Made by a program: the position numbers and the translations under genes
The notes under the pieces: model-generated
What the model was told of the DNA's origin: nothing
Databases searched by the model: none
What the model saw: only the letters and a program-made list of their open reading frames with translations
Origin: Synechococcus sp. WH 7803
Lineage (GTDB): Bacteria > Cyanobacteriota > Cyanobacteriia > PCC-6307 > Cyanobiaceae
Reading direction: 5' to 3'
Assembly: GCA_000063505.1 (NCBI GenBank)
Contig: CT971583.1
Location: 2,263,918-2,327,917 of the forward strand
DNA: 64,000 bases
Shown: in pieces, positions 37,503 to 46,522 of the stretch
How the letters are laid out: each line of letters opens with the position of its first letter
Numbering within the stretch: the stretch's first letter is position 1

Positions 37503-38362
37503 GCAGCACGCTGGCCTGGATCAATGGCACATGGGGAGATCCCTCAGAGCTCAAGCTGCCCTTGAGCGACCGCGGCTTGCAGCTGGCTGACGGCGTGTTC
37601 GAAACGGTGTTGATTCGCGGAGGTGAACCCCAACTGCTGCAGGCGCACCATGCCCGCTGGCGGGATGGTGCGACAACCCTGGGCATGGCACCACCACCGA
37701 GCCTGGAGGTGCTCGGCCCTCTGCTACGCGAAGCGATTCAGCTCGGTGGGCTCAATGATCACAGCGCAACCGCCCGCAGTCGCAACACAATCGAGCGCCA
37801 TGGAGCCCTGCGCTTGAACTGGAGCCGCGATGGTGCTGCGGCCCGAGGCATTCAGGTGCCCGCGGGTGAACCGGATCCTGCCCTGCATCGCTTCTGGTTC
37901 ACCCTCAGTGCGCATCAGCCCAGCTTCGCGGCCGTGCGCACCTGGATCAGTCGCCATGAACGGCGCAACGCCACCAGCCGCCTGAGCCATTGCAAAACCT
38001 TCGCCTACGGCCAAGCGATTCAGGCCCGCCGTGAAGCAATCGAGCACGGCGCCGATGAAGGCCTGTTGCTTAGCACCACAGGCGAACTGTGCTGCGGGAG
38101 CACCGCCAATCTGCTGGTGCAGCGCCAAGGCCAATGGCTCACACCACCCCTAAGCAGTGGTTGCTTACCAGGGGTGATGCGTGCACAACTGCTCAAACAC
38201 GAACTTGCCCAGGAAGCCTCGATCCATGCCCAACCGGAACCTGGTGACTGCTGGCTGCTGATCAACAGCCTCGATTGCCGCGTGGTGAGCGCTGTGGATC
38301 GCCATGCATTAACAACCACAACGCAGGCCGAAGAGCTGTGGGGCGCGCTCTTGAAGGGCTAG
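37499..38362 (+). CDS. pabC: Aminodeoxychorismate lyase-like class IV aminotransferase
   Basis: This 287-aa PLP-dependent class IV enzyme releases 4-aminobenzoate from aminodeoxychorismate. It has LSDRGLQLADGVFETVLIRG, the PLP lysine in SHCKTFAYG, and TTGELCCGSTANLLV with the GVMRAQLL helix. Branched-chain aminotransferase is the alternative reading, but the coupling to pabB (ATGA) favours PabC. Confidence 0.85.
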   Translation: MSSTLAWINGTWGDPSELKLPLSDRGLQLADGVFETVLIRGGEPQLLQAHHARWRDGATTLGMAPPPSLEVLGPLLREAIQLGGLNDHSATARSRNTIERHGALRLNWSRDGAAARGIQVPAGEPDPALHRFWFTLSAHQPSFAAVRTWISRHERRNATSRLSHCKTFAYGQAIQARREAIEHGADEGLLLSTTGELCCGSTANLLVQRQGQWLTPPLSSGCLPGVMRAQLLKHELAQEASIHAQPEPGDCWLLINSLDCRVVSAVDRHALTTTTQAEELWGALLKG

Positions 38363-38364
38363 AC

Positions 38365-38388
38365 GGTACGTAATCGCGTTAGGTACGT
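38365..38388. repeat. Direct repeat GGTACGT upstream of the permease gene
   Basis: GGTACGT occurs at 38365-38371 and again at 38382-38388, 17 nt apart, just after pabC and about 35 nt before the APC permease start. The spacing is between one and two helical turns. It could be an operator for the permease gene, but nothing else supports that. Confidence 0.35.
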
Positions 38389-38421
38389 GACGCAATTCAC
38401 ACGAGAACGTGCTTTGGCCCC

Positions 38422-40065
38422 ATGTGTGCGCCGCGCCGTGGCCTCTGCCAACCTTTTGCCAACGCAGACTCCCGCGACACATCACCCTTGGCAGCCACTC
38501 TCAAACGCGACCTGGGCGTCAACTCTCTGATCCTCACGGTGGTGACCGGCACCATCGGCTCAGGCTGGCTGTTCGCTCCCTACTTCTGTGCCCGCATCGC
38601 CGGCCCGGCAAGCCTGCTGGCCTGGGTGATCGGTGGAGTGATGGCCTTTCTCCTGGCGCTGGTGTTCGCGGAGCTGGGCGCTCTGGTGAACAGCTCCGGA
38701 GCCCTCGCCCAGCTGCCCCTGCTCAGCCACGGGCGCCTGTCGGGATTCATTGGCGGTTGGAGCGCTTGGATCTCCTACGTGTCGCTGCCCTCGATTGAAG
38801 TGCTGGCCCTGCTCCAGTACCTCTCAAGCGTGCTGCCCTGGCTCACCCGCGATGTGGGCAGCTCCCAAGCCCTCACAGGTGTCGGCCAGCTTGTGGCGGT
38901 AGCCCTGCTGGTGCTGTTCACCTGGATCAACCTTGCAGGCATCAGCCAACTGGCGCGCTGGATCGATGGCCTCACCCTCTGGAAGCTGGTGGTTCCCCTG
39001 CTGGTCTCCATCAGCCTGATGCTGATTGCAGGCCACTGGGGCAATCTGCAACTCCCGGTCCCAGAGCAACAAAACACGCTGGTGGATGCCATCGGCAGCG
39101 GCGGCGTGTTGTTCAGCCTGCTGGGTTTCCGCACGGCGATGGACCTCGCCGGGGAAGTGCGCAATCCCCAGCGCAATGTGCCCCTGGCCATGGGAGTGGG
39201 CCTGGGCCTGTGCTTGCTGATTTATCTCGTCCTGCAGCTCGGCTTTCTCGTCAGCGTCCCACCGGAGGCCTTGCAGCAGGGTTGGAGCCGTCTAAACCTC
39301 AGTGCCCATGGTGGGCCGCTCGTGGCGCTGGCCACGGGTCTGGGCCTGGGCTGGGTGGCCACCCTCCTGCTCATCGATGCCGTGGCCTCCCCCGGTGCCA
39401 CTGGCATGGCCTACCTGGGAATTTCCGCACGGGTGAGCTGGATGATGGGAGAGTGCCGACTGCTCCCAAATGCGCTCGGGCGGTTGAACCGTCGGGGGGT
39501 CCCCCACTGGTCGCTGATCAGCAGCCTGGTGATCAGCACCATCCTTCTCTGGGTGGCGCCGAGCTGGCAGGAGGTGGTCAGCTTCCTCACCTCCACCTTG
39601 ATCATTGCCCTGGCCATGGGCCCGGTGAGCCTGCTCGCCCTGCGCCGCCAACTGCCCAACGCCCCAAGACGCTTTCAGATTCCCTGCCCCTGGCTGCTCA
39701 GCGGCATGGCTTTCGTGATGGCTACCTGGGCGACGAGCTGGAGCGGGCGGGAGGCTTTGGAGGGAGCCGTGCTGGTGATTGCGGTTCCCAGCCTGATCTA
39801 CGCCCTCAGCAACGCCTGGAAAGGCCAGCCGATTGAGCTGACAAGCGGTCTGTGGTGGGCGCTGTATCTCGGCCTGTTGATTCTCGATATGGAGCTGTTC
39901 AGCACGGGCCAGCCCCTGGAATTACCCATGGGCTGGCACCTCGCCGTGCTGGCTGGGCTGGCTATAGCGGTGATGCCTCTGGCGGTGAACAGTGCGCTGA
40001 AGGATGCCTCACCCCATGCGCTCACGCCGCTGACGGAACCGACAGGCAGCCCTCAATCCACCTGA
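38422..40065 (+). CDS. APC-family amino acid permease
   Basis: This 547-aa integral membrane protein has about 12 or more transmembrane segments and the APC pattern (IGSGWLFAPYFCARIAG, FAELGALVNSSGALAQLP, LLGFRTAMDLAGEVRNPQRNVP). The start of the first helix region (VTGTIGSGW) is the substrate-binding helix seen in the family. It probably imports amino acids or related amines, but specificity cannot be read. The 3' end overlaps the gpgP gene by 13 nt in a convergent orientation. The N-terminal 30 residues are not well conserved-looking, so the start is approximate. Confidence 0.85.
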   Translation: MCAPRRGLCQPFANADSRDTSPLAATLKRDLGVNSLILTVVTGTIGSGWLFAPYFCARIAGPASLLAWVIGGVMAFLLALVFAELGALVNSSGALAQLPLLSHGRLSGFIGGWSAWISYVSLPSIEVLALLQYLSSVLPWLTRDVGSSQALTGVGQLVAVALLVLFTWINLAGISQLARWIDGLTLWKLVVPLLVSISLMLIAGHWGNLQLPVPEQQNTLVDAIGSGGVLFSLLGFRTAMDLAGEVRNPQRNVPLAMGVGLGLCLLIYLVLQLGFLVSVPPEALQQGWSRLNLSAHGGPLVALATGLGLGWVATLLLIDAVASPGATGMAYLGISARVSWMMGECRLLPNALGRLNRRGVPHWSLISSLVISTILLWVAPSWQEVVSFLTSTLIIALAMGPVSLLALRRQLPNAPRRFQIPCPWLLSGMAFVMATWATSWSGREALEGAVLVIAVPSLIYALSNAWKGQPIELTSGLWWALYLGLLILDMELFSTGQPLELPMGWHLAVLAGLAIAVMPLAVNSALKDASPHALTPLTEPTGSPQST

Positions 40066-40874
40066 TCCAGGTCATCGAGAAGTCTGGGGAGCCAATGCTC
40101 AACGGCTGCAGACCACCCATGGGCATGGGGAGCTGGTGCCAACTGGAAACGACCCTCCGCCAGGCCGGCCTGGAGGGCGGGATGCGGTCCGTCCACCCCT
40201 GGCACCACGATCGAGCGGTCGCCGGCATGCAGCAAAGGAAGGTCATTAGGCGAATCTCCCAAAGCCAGAACAGCCACGTCAGAGGCCCCCTGGCGCTGCT
40301 TCAGCACCGCGAGTGCCCGGCCTTTGCTGACGTCGGCTCCCAGCAGATGCCCCAGGCGATTGCCCTGCACCACCGCAAGCTCACGGGCCTGCGCCAGCTG
40401 TTGCAGGCGCCTGCGGGACTCACCATCCGGCGGAGACACAAACGGCACACTGCAGGCCCGGCGCTGAGCCTGTTGCAGGGCTTCCCCACCCAGGCCCAGC
40501 AAGCGATCGGCCTCCTGATCACTGAGATCATCCAGCGCCTGCAGCGGTTGCCCCAGGTCACGCGCCAAACCGTCGAGCTGGGGGCGCAGCTCCTGCCATG
40601 ACGGACCGAGCCTCTGCTGCCAGGGGCTCCCATCGGCGTTCTCACCATGGATGGCTCCCCCGTTCTCGACGATGAACGGATCCCGCAGTCCGGTCTGTTC
40701 GCGGAAACGACGGACTTCTTCCGCTGTTTTGCTCGTACAGGGAATGAGGGGAATCCCCCGTCGCTGCAGCAGCCGAATCGTGCCCAGGGCTGGTGTCCAG
40801 TCGTAGCGATGGTCCATCAAGGTGCCATCAAGGTCAGTGACCACCCACCACTGACGCCTCAGGGTTGTCGTCAT
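40053..40874 (-). CDS. gpgP: Glucosyl-3-phosphoglycerate phosphatase-like HAD hydrolase
   Basis: This 273-aa HAD-family phosphatase has motif I VTDLDGTLMD, motif II PCTSKTAEEV, Lys motif III SKGRALAVL and motif IV LALGDSPNDLPLL. It belongs to the mannosyl/glucosyl-3-phosphoglycerate phosphatase group. In marine cyanobacteria this enzyme would remove the phosphate from glucosyl-3-phosphoglycerate to give glucosylglycerate. The start overlaps the GH13 gene stop by ATGA, so they form an operon. Confidence 0.88.
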   Translation of the reverse strand: MTTTLRRQWWVVTDLDGTLMDHRYDWTPALGTIRLLQRRGIPLIPCTSKTAEEVRRFREQTGLRDPFIVENGGAIHGENADGSPWQQRLGPSWQELRPQLDGLARDLGQPLQALDDLSDQEADRLLGLGGEALQQAQRRACSVPFVSPPDGESRRRLQQLAQARELAVVQGNRLGHLLGADVSKGRALAVLKQRQGASDVAVLALGDSPNDLPLLHAGDRSIVVPGVDGPHPALQAGLAEGRFQLAPAPHAHGWSAAVEHWLPRLLDDLDQVD

Positions 40875-42601
40875 GACCTCACCAGCCAGAGCACTTCATA
40901 AGGGTTCAACAGATGGCGTTTGCGGGGCTCCAGGGTGCGGCCACTGAGGCAATCGACCCACGGGGAGGCCTCCTCCTGGTCGAGCAGTCCGGAGGGATCC
41001 AGGCTGAGACGGGTCGATGTGACGTTATGCACCGCCAAGAGGTGATGGCCTGCATGGGATCGATGCAGCACAACACGATCCTCCCGGTCTGGGCTCAGCA
41101 CCTCCAGCTGACCATCCGGATGCAGCGCCGGCTGCCTTGCCCGCACCGCGAGTGCCTGCTTCAGCACCGTGACAACGGCTGCGGCGTCGCTGTCTGGATC
41201 CTGCAGACGACGCTCCACGGACCGGCGTGTGAACTGGGGTCGGTTGAGATCGCGCCGGTGCCCCGTGCGCCTGAAGCGACCGAGGTCATTGGCGGTGGCG
41301 AGCAGAGCCGGCAGGTAGATGGCCGGCACCCCAGGCAGAGCAAGCACCATCAACTGGGTGAGCAGAAAGCGTTCCCTCTGCCGGTAGCTGGGGTCGAGGC
41401 CGCCATCGGCCATGGCGCTCCACCAACTGATGTTGATCTCGTAAGGCACCTCAGAACCATCGGCCAAGCGGCGATGGCTCACCAGACCCCCGCGCTGCTC
41501 GCAGGCGATCAGCAGCTCCCTGAGCCGTGACGGCGGCATCAATCCCTCCAGCGGTCTCAGCCCCACGCCGTCATGACAGGCGGTGAAATTGAGCAACGCC
41601 GTCGACTCCGGCAGCGACGGCCAGCGCGACAGCCAACGATTGAGCAAATCAGCGGAGCCACTGACAGCCGCCTCAAGCAGCAACGGTGGCAGGGGAAAGT
41701 TATAGGCCAGATGGGCCTCTCGCCCCGTGCGCAGATACGAGAGATTCTCCTGCTCTGGAACATTCGTTTCCGTGACCACCACCCCGTTTGCGCAAGCGAT
41801 CGTGAGCAACTGACGCAGGAGTTCCACCAGCTGGTGGGCTTGCGGCAGGTGGATGCAGGTGGTGTTGGGCTCTTTCCAGACGAAGCCCACCGCATCCAGA
41901 CGGATCCAGCCCACCCCATGGGTCACCATGCGAGCGAGCAGACGGGTGAATCCAAGCAGCACCTCGGGATGGCGCCAGTCCACATCCACCTGATCGGGCC
42001 CAAATGTGGTCCAAACCTCACGCATGCTGATCGGACCCTGGAGCTTGGTGAACAGGGCGGAACTGCGGGGACGCACCACGTTGTCCCAACAGGGATCAGG
42101 ACCCGCTTCCAACACGCAGAACCGACCCGGCTCCTGATCGCGCAAGAACTGGCGCACCCAGGGATGGGAGGCCGACACATGGTTCAAGACCAGATCAGCC
42201 ATCAACCTGCGCCCCTGCGCAAGCTCCGCCAGGTCGCTCCAATCACCATGGCGTTCCTCCAGACGTTCGTGACTGGCCACCGCGAATCCGCCATCGCTTG
42301 AGGCCTCCAGGAACGGCAACACGTGGAGAACGGCGGCGAACTCTGAGAGATGGCAATTCAAAAAGGTGCGAAGACTCACCAAGGCCGGCTGATCGTCCTC
42401 AACGACTGTGTCGGCGTAGGTAATCAGCACCACATCGTCGACACACCAGGGATTGCCTTGGGTGCGGATTTCGCCATTCGCCGATGCAGAGCCGAGAATC
42501 TGCAGCAATTGCGACGACAAGCTCTCGAGATCCCCGGAAGGATGGCACTCGTAAAGGCATCTCAGCAGATTCCCCAGCGTTCGCTCGCTCTGAAACTGCA
42601 C
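40871..42601 (-). CDS. GH13 sucrose/glucosylglycerate phosphorylase-like enzyme
   Basis: This 576-aa glycoside hydrolase family 13 enzyme has the catalytic Asp in WIRLDAVGFVWK, the acid/base Glu in VVTETNVPEQ and the stabilising Asp in TACHDGVGLRPL. ADLVLNHVS is the conserved region I. These are features of the sucrose phosphorylase-like subgroup. Next to gpgP and gpgS, the likely substrate is glucosylglycerate, broken down by phosphate, rather than sucrose; this is inference from context. The start is GTG 42601. Confidence 0.85.
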   Translation of the reverse strand: MQFQSERTLGNLLRCLYECHPSGDLESLSSQLLQILGSASANGEIRTQGNPWCVDDVVLITYADTVVEDDQPALVSLRTFLNCHLSEFAAVLHVLPFLEASSDGGFAVASHERLEERHGDWSDLAELAQGRRLMADLVLNHVSASHPWVRQFLRDQEPGRFCVLEAGPDPCWDNVVRPRSSALFTKLQGPISMREVWTTFGPDQVDVDWRHPEVLLGFTRLLARMVTHGVGWIRLDAVGFVWKEPNTTCIHLPQAHQLVELLRQLLTIACANGVVVTETNVPEQENLSYLRTGREAHLAYNFPLPPLLLEAAVSGSADLLNRWLSRWPSLPESTALLNFTACHDGVGLRPLEGLMPPSRLRELLIACEQRGGLVSHRRLADGSEVPYEINISWWSAMADGGLDPSYRQRERFLLTQLMVLALPGVPAIYLPALLATANDLGRFRRTGHRRDLNRPQFTRRSVERRLQDPDSDAAAVVTVLKQALAVRARQPALHPDGQLEVLSPDREDRVVLHRSHAGHHLLAVHNVTSTRLSLDPSGLLDQEEASPWVDCLSGRTLEPRKRHLLNPYEVLWLVRS

Positions 42602-42670
42602 TCTGCTTCACCTGAATCCCTCTCAGGTATGGAGCAACCGCCTTCTTTTCGTTGTTGCATCGCACACCGC

Positions 42671-43966
42671 ATGGATTTTCAGCAGAGCCTGATCGCCACG
42701 GTTCACGACTACAGCCTGGGCAATCTCAACGCCATCGCCTTCAACCAGGAGCTCAAGCAGAGGCCAACCGCTCTGCTCATCCCCTGCCTGATGGAGGAAT
42801 TCAGCAGACCCGCTCTGCGCCTGATCCGCGACACGCTGTCCTCGCTCACGGAACTGTCCAGTCTGGTGATCGCCCTATCAGCGGACAGTGCAGACGATGT
42901 CAACGCTGCGGAGGCATTCTTTGCTGAAATGCCCTTCCCCGTGCATGTGCACTGGACCAACGGTCCGGCCGTGAAGGACATCCTCACGTCGATGGAGCAG
43001 CACGGACTCGATCTCACCGGTCCTCCCGGCAAGGGCTGGGCGGTGTGGCAGGGCCTGGGCGTTGCCTGCCAACACGCCGAGGTCATCGGCCTGTTCGACG
43101 CCGACATCCGCACCTTTGGATCCGGCTATCCGGAACGGATGCTCAGGCCCCTGCTCGACCCTTCCCACGGGATGGCCTACGTGAAAGCTTTCTACAGCAG
43201 GCTCTCGCTGGAAACCCAAGCTCTTCAGGGGCGCGCCACCCGTTTGTTTGTCGGCCCCTTGCTCACAAGCCTTGAGCAGATCTTTGGCCCCCTGCCCTAC
43301 CTGCGCTACCTGCAGACGTTTCGCTACCCATTGGCAGGGGAATTCGCCTTCACAAGGGATCTGGCGATGAATCTGCGCATCCCATCGGATTGGGGCCTGG
43401 AAATGGGCCTGCTCTCGGAGGTGTATCGGCACGTTGCACCCAGCCGCATCGCCCAGGTGGACCTTGGTTTGTTTGATCACAAGCACAAGAGCCTGGGCCA
43501 ACAGCCGAATGAGGGACTGCAGCGGATGGCCAGTGAAATTTTCTGCACGGTGTTGCGCAGCCTGATGGAGCACGAGGGATCCGTGGTGTCCATGGATCAA
43601 TTGCCAACCCTGGAGGTGCTGTACCGGCGGGTTGGCGAAGATCGGGTACGCCAGTTCGGTCTCGACTCTGCAATCAATCGCTTGCCCTACGACCGGCATG
43701 GCGAAGAGCTGGCGGTGCATCGCTTCTCCAAACTCCTGAGGCCTGGCCTTACAGCGCTGATGGCATCGCCGATCGCCCATCAACTGCCGAGCTGGTCGAG
43801 GCTGCACAGCTGCAATCCTTCGTTTGCCTCCGAACTTGCCCTGGCCGGCCGCGCCGACCGAAGCGCCAGCTTGCACAGGACTCGAGCACGGCGGCCGCGT
43901 CGCCCCAACTGTTCCACCGTGCCATCCCCTGCAAGAGGCCGCTCAACCTCAAGCGCTGCTGCCTGA
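42671..43966 (+). CDS. gpgS: Glucosyl-3-phosphoglycerate synthase-like
   Basis: This 431-aa GT81-like glycosyltransferase would join glucose from a nucleotide sugar to 3-phosphoglycerate. It has PTALLIPCLMEEFSRPAL, the nucleotide-sugar site VIGLFDADIRTF (DAD metal motif), and YPLAGEFAFTRDLAMNLRIP with SDWGLEMGLL. ATG 42671 is preferred because the open frame before it runs into the divergent GH13 gene. The last 40 residues are rich in Arg, Ser and Pro (RTRARRPRRPN) and do not look like the rest; a late frameshift or a variable tail is possible. Confidence 0.85.
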   Translation: MDFQQSLIATVHDYSLGNLNAIAFNQELKQRPTALLIPCLMEEFSRPALRLIRDTLSSLTELSSLVIALSADSADDVNAAEAFFAEMPFPVHVHWTNGPAVKDILTSMEQHGLDLTGPPGKGWAVWQGLGVACQHAEVIGLFDADIRTFGSGYPERMLRPLLDPSHGMAYVKAFYSRLSLETQALQGRATRLFVGPLLTSLEQIFGPLPYLRYLQTFRYPLAGEFAFTRDLAMNLRIPSDWGLEMGLLSEVYRHVAPSRIAQVDLGLFDHKHKSLGQQPNEGLQRMASEIFCTVLRSLMEHEGSVVSMDQLPTLEVLYRRVGEDRVRQFGLDSAINRLPYDRHGEELAVHRFSKLLRPGLTALMASPIAHQLPSWSRLHSCNPSFASELALAGRADRSASLHRTRARRPRRPNCSTVPSPARGRSTSSAAA

Positions 43967-44075
43967 CTGGAACCACAGAAGATTAAGAAAAGCAAAAGCA
44001 GCTGGCATTCGGTGGCCAAACCAACACTTTTTTTGGCTCAAAACCTAGAGATTCAAAGTCTGATTTTCAGAACAC

Positions 44076-44315
44076 ATGATTGAGTGTCTGTACAGCAACA
44101 ACAGCGACAAAATGGTCATTCTGAAGTGCATTGGCGAAAGGCATTTCTATCGAGAGAAAGTAGTGATGGCGCACGAGCTGTTCTGGTTTGAAGCCCCATC
44201 AAACAGCAGACTTGAAATCTGGAAGATGTCATCGCAAGGGCAGATGCTTGAGGTGCGCGCAGATGTGAGCGACTATGCACTTAACGCTGAAACAACGTCC
44301 GTGAAAGTGGCTTGA
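44076..44315 (+). CDS. DUF1830 family protein
   Basis: This 79-aa protein matches the cyanobacterial DUF1830 pattern: MIECLYSNNSDKMVILKCIG, then FYREKVVMAHELFWFEAP and RLEIWKM. The function is unknown. The 3' end overlaps the cupin gene by 43 nt in convergent orientation. About 110 nt of AT-richer sequence upstream, with a run of seven T at about 44028-44034, may hold its promoter. Confidence 0.75.
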   Translation: MIECLYSNNSDKMVILKCIGERHFYREKVVMAHELFWFEAPSNSRLEIWKMSSQGQMLEVRADVSDYALNAETTSVKVA

Positions 44316-44749
44316 CCGATCACAGCCATCAAAGCCGGAATGCGTGCACTGTTGTACACGCGGAACTCCTGAAGCAACGATGCCCCTGGCTCCCGGACCG
44401 CCTGGTTGAGCACTACGGAGCCATCAGGATCCGACACCGAGCGATGGAAGGTGCCGGGGGGAATGCGCAGGATGTCGCCACCGCTCTGCAGACGCACGAC
44501 GTGAAACGGCTGCGTCCAAGCCAGATTCACCAGATAAAAGGTACGGCCACCACTGGCCGCTAAAAGATTGTCTTCCTGGTGAGGATGCAAATAAAACTGC
44601 CAGGCACCGCTGCCTGGAGCATCGGGTGGACTGATCGCTGGCCCGCTATGAATCACCAGATCACGGGCATTGGATGTGGCCACCGTCACATCAAAGAAAC
44701 GCACAGCCGGAGTATCACGGAAGCGTTCATAAGACAGCAGTTCAAACAT
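44273..44749 (-). CDS. Cupin-like protein
   Basis: This 158-aa protein has a cupin motif 1-like stretch (YLHPHQEDNLLAA) and a motif 2-like PPGTFHRSVSD, suggesting a metal-binding beta-barrel. It could be an isomerase or binding protein; no catalytic signature is definite. The start ATG 44749 (MFELLSYERF) is preferred to the longer frame from 44782. The gene is convergent with DUF1830 and lies downstream of moaA on the same strand with an 82-nt gap. Confidence 0.65.
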   Translation of the reverse strand: MFELLSYERFRDTPAVRFFDVTVATSNARDLVIHSGPAISPPDAPGSGAWQFYLHPHQEDNLLAASGGRTFYLVNLAWTQPFHVVRLQSGGDILRIPPGTFHRSVSDPDGSVVLNQAVREPGASLLQEFRVYNSARIPALMAVIGQATFTDVVSALSA

Positions 44750-44831
44750 CCTGGATGAGTCTTTCAACGACCAAAACAACAACGCTTTTGTAGAGACTCC
44801 TGTTCAGGAAAACGGTGGCATCGACAACGCT

Positions 44832-45875
44832 TCAGCCACCCAGATACGCCATCTCCGCATGTGGCGCTGAAGCGGTGAACCCCTGACGCTCCTCGCTGTA
44901 GCGATCCCGGCGTTGCTGCCAGAGCCCGCGCACAACAGCCTCCAAGGTCTCCTCGCTGTGCAGGAAGGGACGCAGATCCGTGCCCTCAGAGGCAAACAGG
45001 CAGGTGAAGGCCTGACCATCGGCCGTGACACGCAGACGATTGCAATCCCCGCAGAAGGGCTCCGTGATCGAAGCGATCGTGCCGATCCGGCCACGTCCAT
45101 CCGCGTAGCTCCAGCGTCGAGACGTTGCTCCCGATTCCCGCGGCAATGGCCGCAACGGCCAGCGCGCGTCGATGCGCTGGACCATCTCCGCCGCTGAGAT
45201 CACCTGATCCGGCGCCCAGCCATTGCGATTCCCCACATCCATATATTCGATCAAACGCAGCTCCACACCTCGTTCGCGCGCCAACGTCGCCAGTGGCAGC
45301 AATTGAGAGTCATTCAGTCCTCGTCGCATCACGGCATTGAGCTTGAGCCCTCCGCTTGCAGGCTCGAAGCCAGCGCGGCGCGCGGCGCTGAGGCCTCCAA
45401 GAACCTGCTCAACCAAGCGCTCGCCGGCGCGTTGGCCTCCACGCAGGCCCGCCATCGTGGCCACAACGCCCCCTTCCAAAGCATCCAGGCTCACAGTGAT
45501 GCGATCCAAACCGGCGGCCCGCAATGCCAGGGCCTTCTCCGGCGTCAGCAGCACCCCATTGGTCGTCAACGCCACCTCCTGCAACCGAGCGAGGGGATCG
45601 GCAGCATTCGAACGGCCAGCCGCCAACGCTTCAAGCAGCGGCAACAAGCGATCACTGAGAAGCGGTTCACCTCCCGTCAGCCTCAGGGTATGGACCCCTA
45701 AACCGCAGGCAACCCTGACCAAGCGAACCTGCTGATCCAGACGCATCAGTCCTGGCAGCTCCTCCGAATCCGGGCAGCAATAAGGGCAGGCCAGATTGCA
45801 GCGGGCCGTCAGCGACAACCGCAGAACCCCGAAGGGGCGGAACCATTGATCAACTGGAGGTGGCGCAGGGCTCAT
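44832..45875 (-). CDS. moaA: GTP 3',8-cyclase (MoaA)
   Basis: This 347-aa radical SAM enzyme starts molybdopterin synthesis by converting GTP to the cyclic pyranopterin intermediate with MoaC. The N-terminal cluster is CNLACPYCC (Cys-x3-Cys-x2-Cys), and the C-terminal cluster region is PFCGDCNRLRVTADGQAFTC. RLTGGEPLL is typical. It overlaps mobA (ATGA). Nitrate reductase NarB needs this cofactor. Confidence 0.95.
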   Translation of the reverse strand: MSPAPPPVDQWFRPFGVLRLSLTARCNLACPYCCPDSEELPGLMRLDQQVRLVRVACGLGVHTLRLTGGEPLLSDRLLPLLEALAAGRSNAADPLARLQEVALTTNGVLLTPEKALALRAAGLDRITVSLDALEGGVVATMAGLRGGQRAGERLVEQVLGGLSAARRAGFEPASGGLKLNAVMRRGLNDSQLLPLATLARERGVELRLIEYMDVGNRNGWAPDQVISAAEMVQRIDARWPLRPLPRESGATSRRWSYADGRGRIGTIASITEPFCGDCNRLRVTADGQAFTCLFASEGTDLRPFLHSEETLEAVVRGLWQQRRDRYSEERQGFTASAPHAEMAYLGG

Positions 45876-46459
45876 CGCATCAACGCTGCCAGATCGTCTG
45901 GCCTGTTCACATTGATCAGATCCCGGTCAGGGCAGAGAAACGTGCTGTACGGAATCCGCTCCAACCAACCGAACCATCGGCCACGTCCCTGTGCCAGCTC
46001 CTGGTCGAGCGCACATCTGTTGTGCGCTCCACAGGGATACACGCCAAACAACGGCTGCAAGCGATCGTCACCACCCTCTGCGACCAGGGCCTGACTTTCG
46101 GCCTGGCGCCAATGGCGCAGAAGCGACTGCAGCGTGCTGCGGCGTAAACCAGGCATGTCCACCGGAAGCGTGAGCCAGGCTTCATCCTCCCGTTCAGACA
46201 ACACACAACTGAACGCCTGCAAAGGTCCTGCCGGTGCCCAAGGCTCTGCCTGAACGGTCACACCAGATTGGCCGGCAAGACAGTCCCGATGGCTGGCATG
46301 GCCACTGAGCACCCACACCTCAAGGCCCACGGAACGCAGAAGCTTGACTGATGCGACCAACCAGGGATCGCCATTGGCGTGGCGAAGCAGGGCTTTATCG
46401 GATCCCATTCTCTGACTGGCACCTCCTGCGAAGAGCACAGCGCGAAGTAAACGAGACAT
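45872..46459 (-). CDS. mobA: Molybdenum cofactor guanylyltransferase (MobA-like)
   Basis: This 195-aa nucleotidyltransferase has the signature VLFAGGASQRMGSDKALL and VDMPGLRRSTLQSL. It would attach GMP to molybdopterin to make the MGD form used by DMSO-reductase-family enzymes such as NarB. The start is ATG 46459; a TTG start at 46465 is possible. It diverges from nrtP across an intergenic region containing a consensus NtcA box. Confidence 0.9.
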   Translation of the reverse strand: MSRLLRAVLFAGGASQRMGSDKALLRHANGDPWLVASVKLLRSVGLEVWVLSGHASHRDCLAGQSGVTVQAEPWAPAGPLQAFSCVLSEREDEAWLTLPVDMPGLRRSTLQSLLRHWRQAESQALVAEGGDDRLQPLFGVYPCGAHNRCALDQELAQGRGRWFGWLERIPYSTFLCPDRDLINVNRPDDLAALMR

Positions 46460-46508
46460 CGACAAACCATTGATTCATTACCTATCAATCCTCGGCCTAA
46501 CTACTTCT

Positions 46509-46522
46509 GTAACAACGGCTAC
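46509..46522. promoter_or_regulatory. NtcA binding site consensus GTA-N8-TAC
   Basis: The sequence is GTAACAACGGCTAC, an exact GTA-N8-TAC match to the global nitrogen regulator NtcA. It lies 49 nt upstream of the mobA start and about 190 nt upstream of nrtP, in a divergent promoter region. A clear -10 box at the usual 22 nt spacing is not obvious on either side, so which direction it drives is unsettled. Confidence 0.6.

Noticed and set aside
43824-44048. 75-codon frame overlapping the gpgS end
   Set aside because: Kept only as a hint of a possible frameshift in gpgS; it has no start signal of its own.
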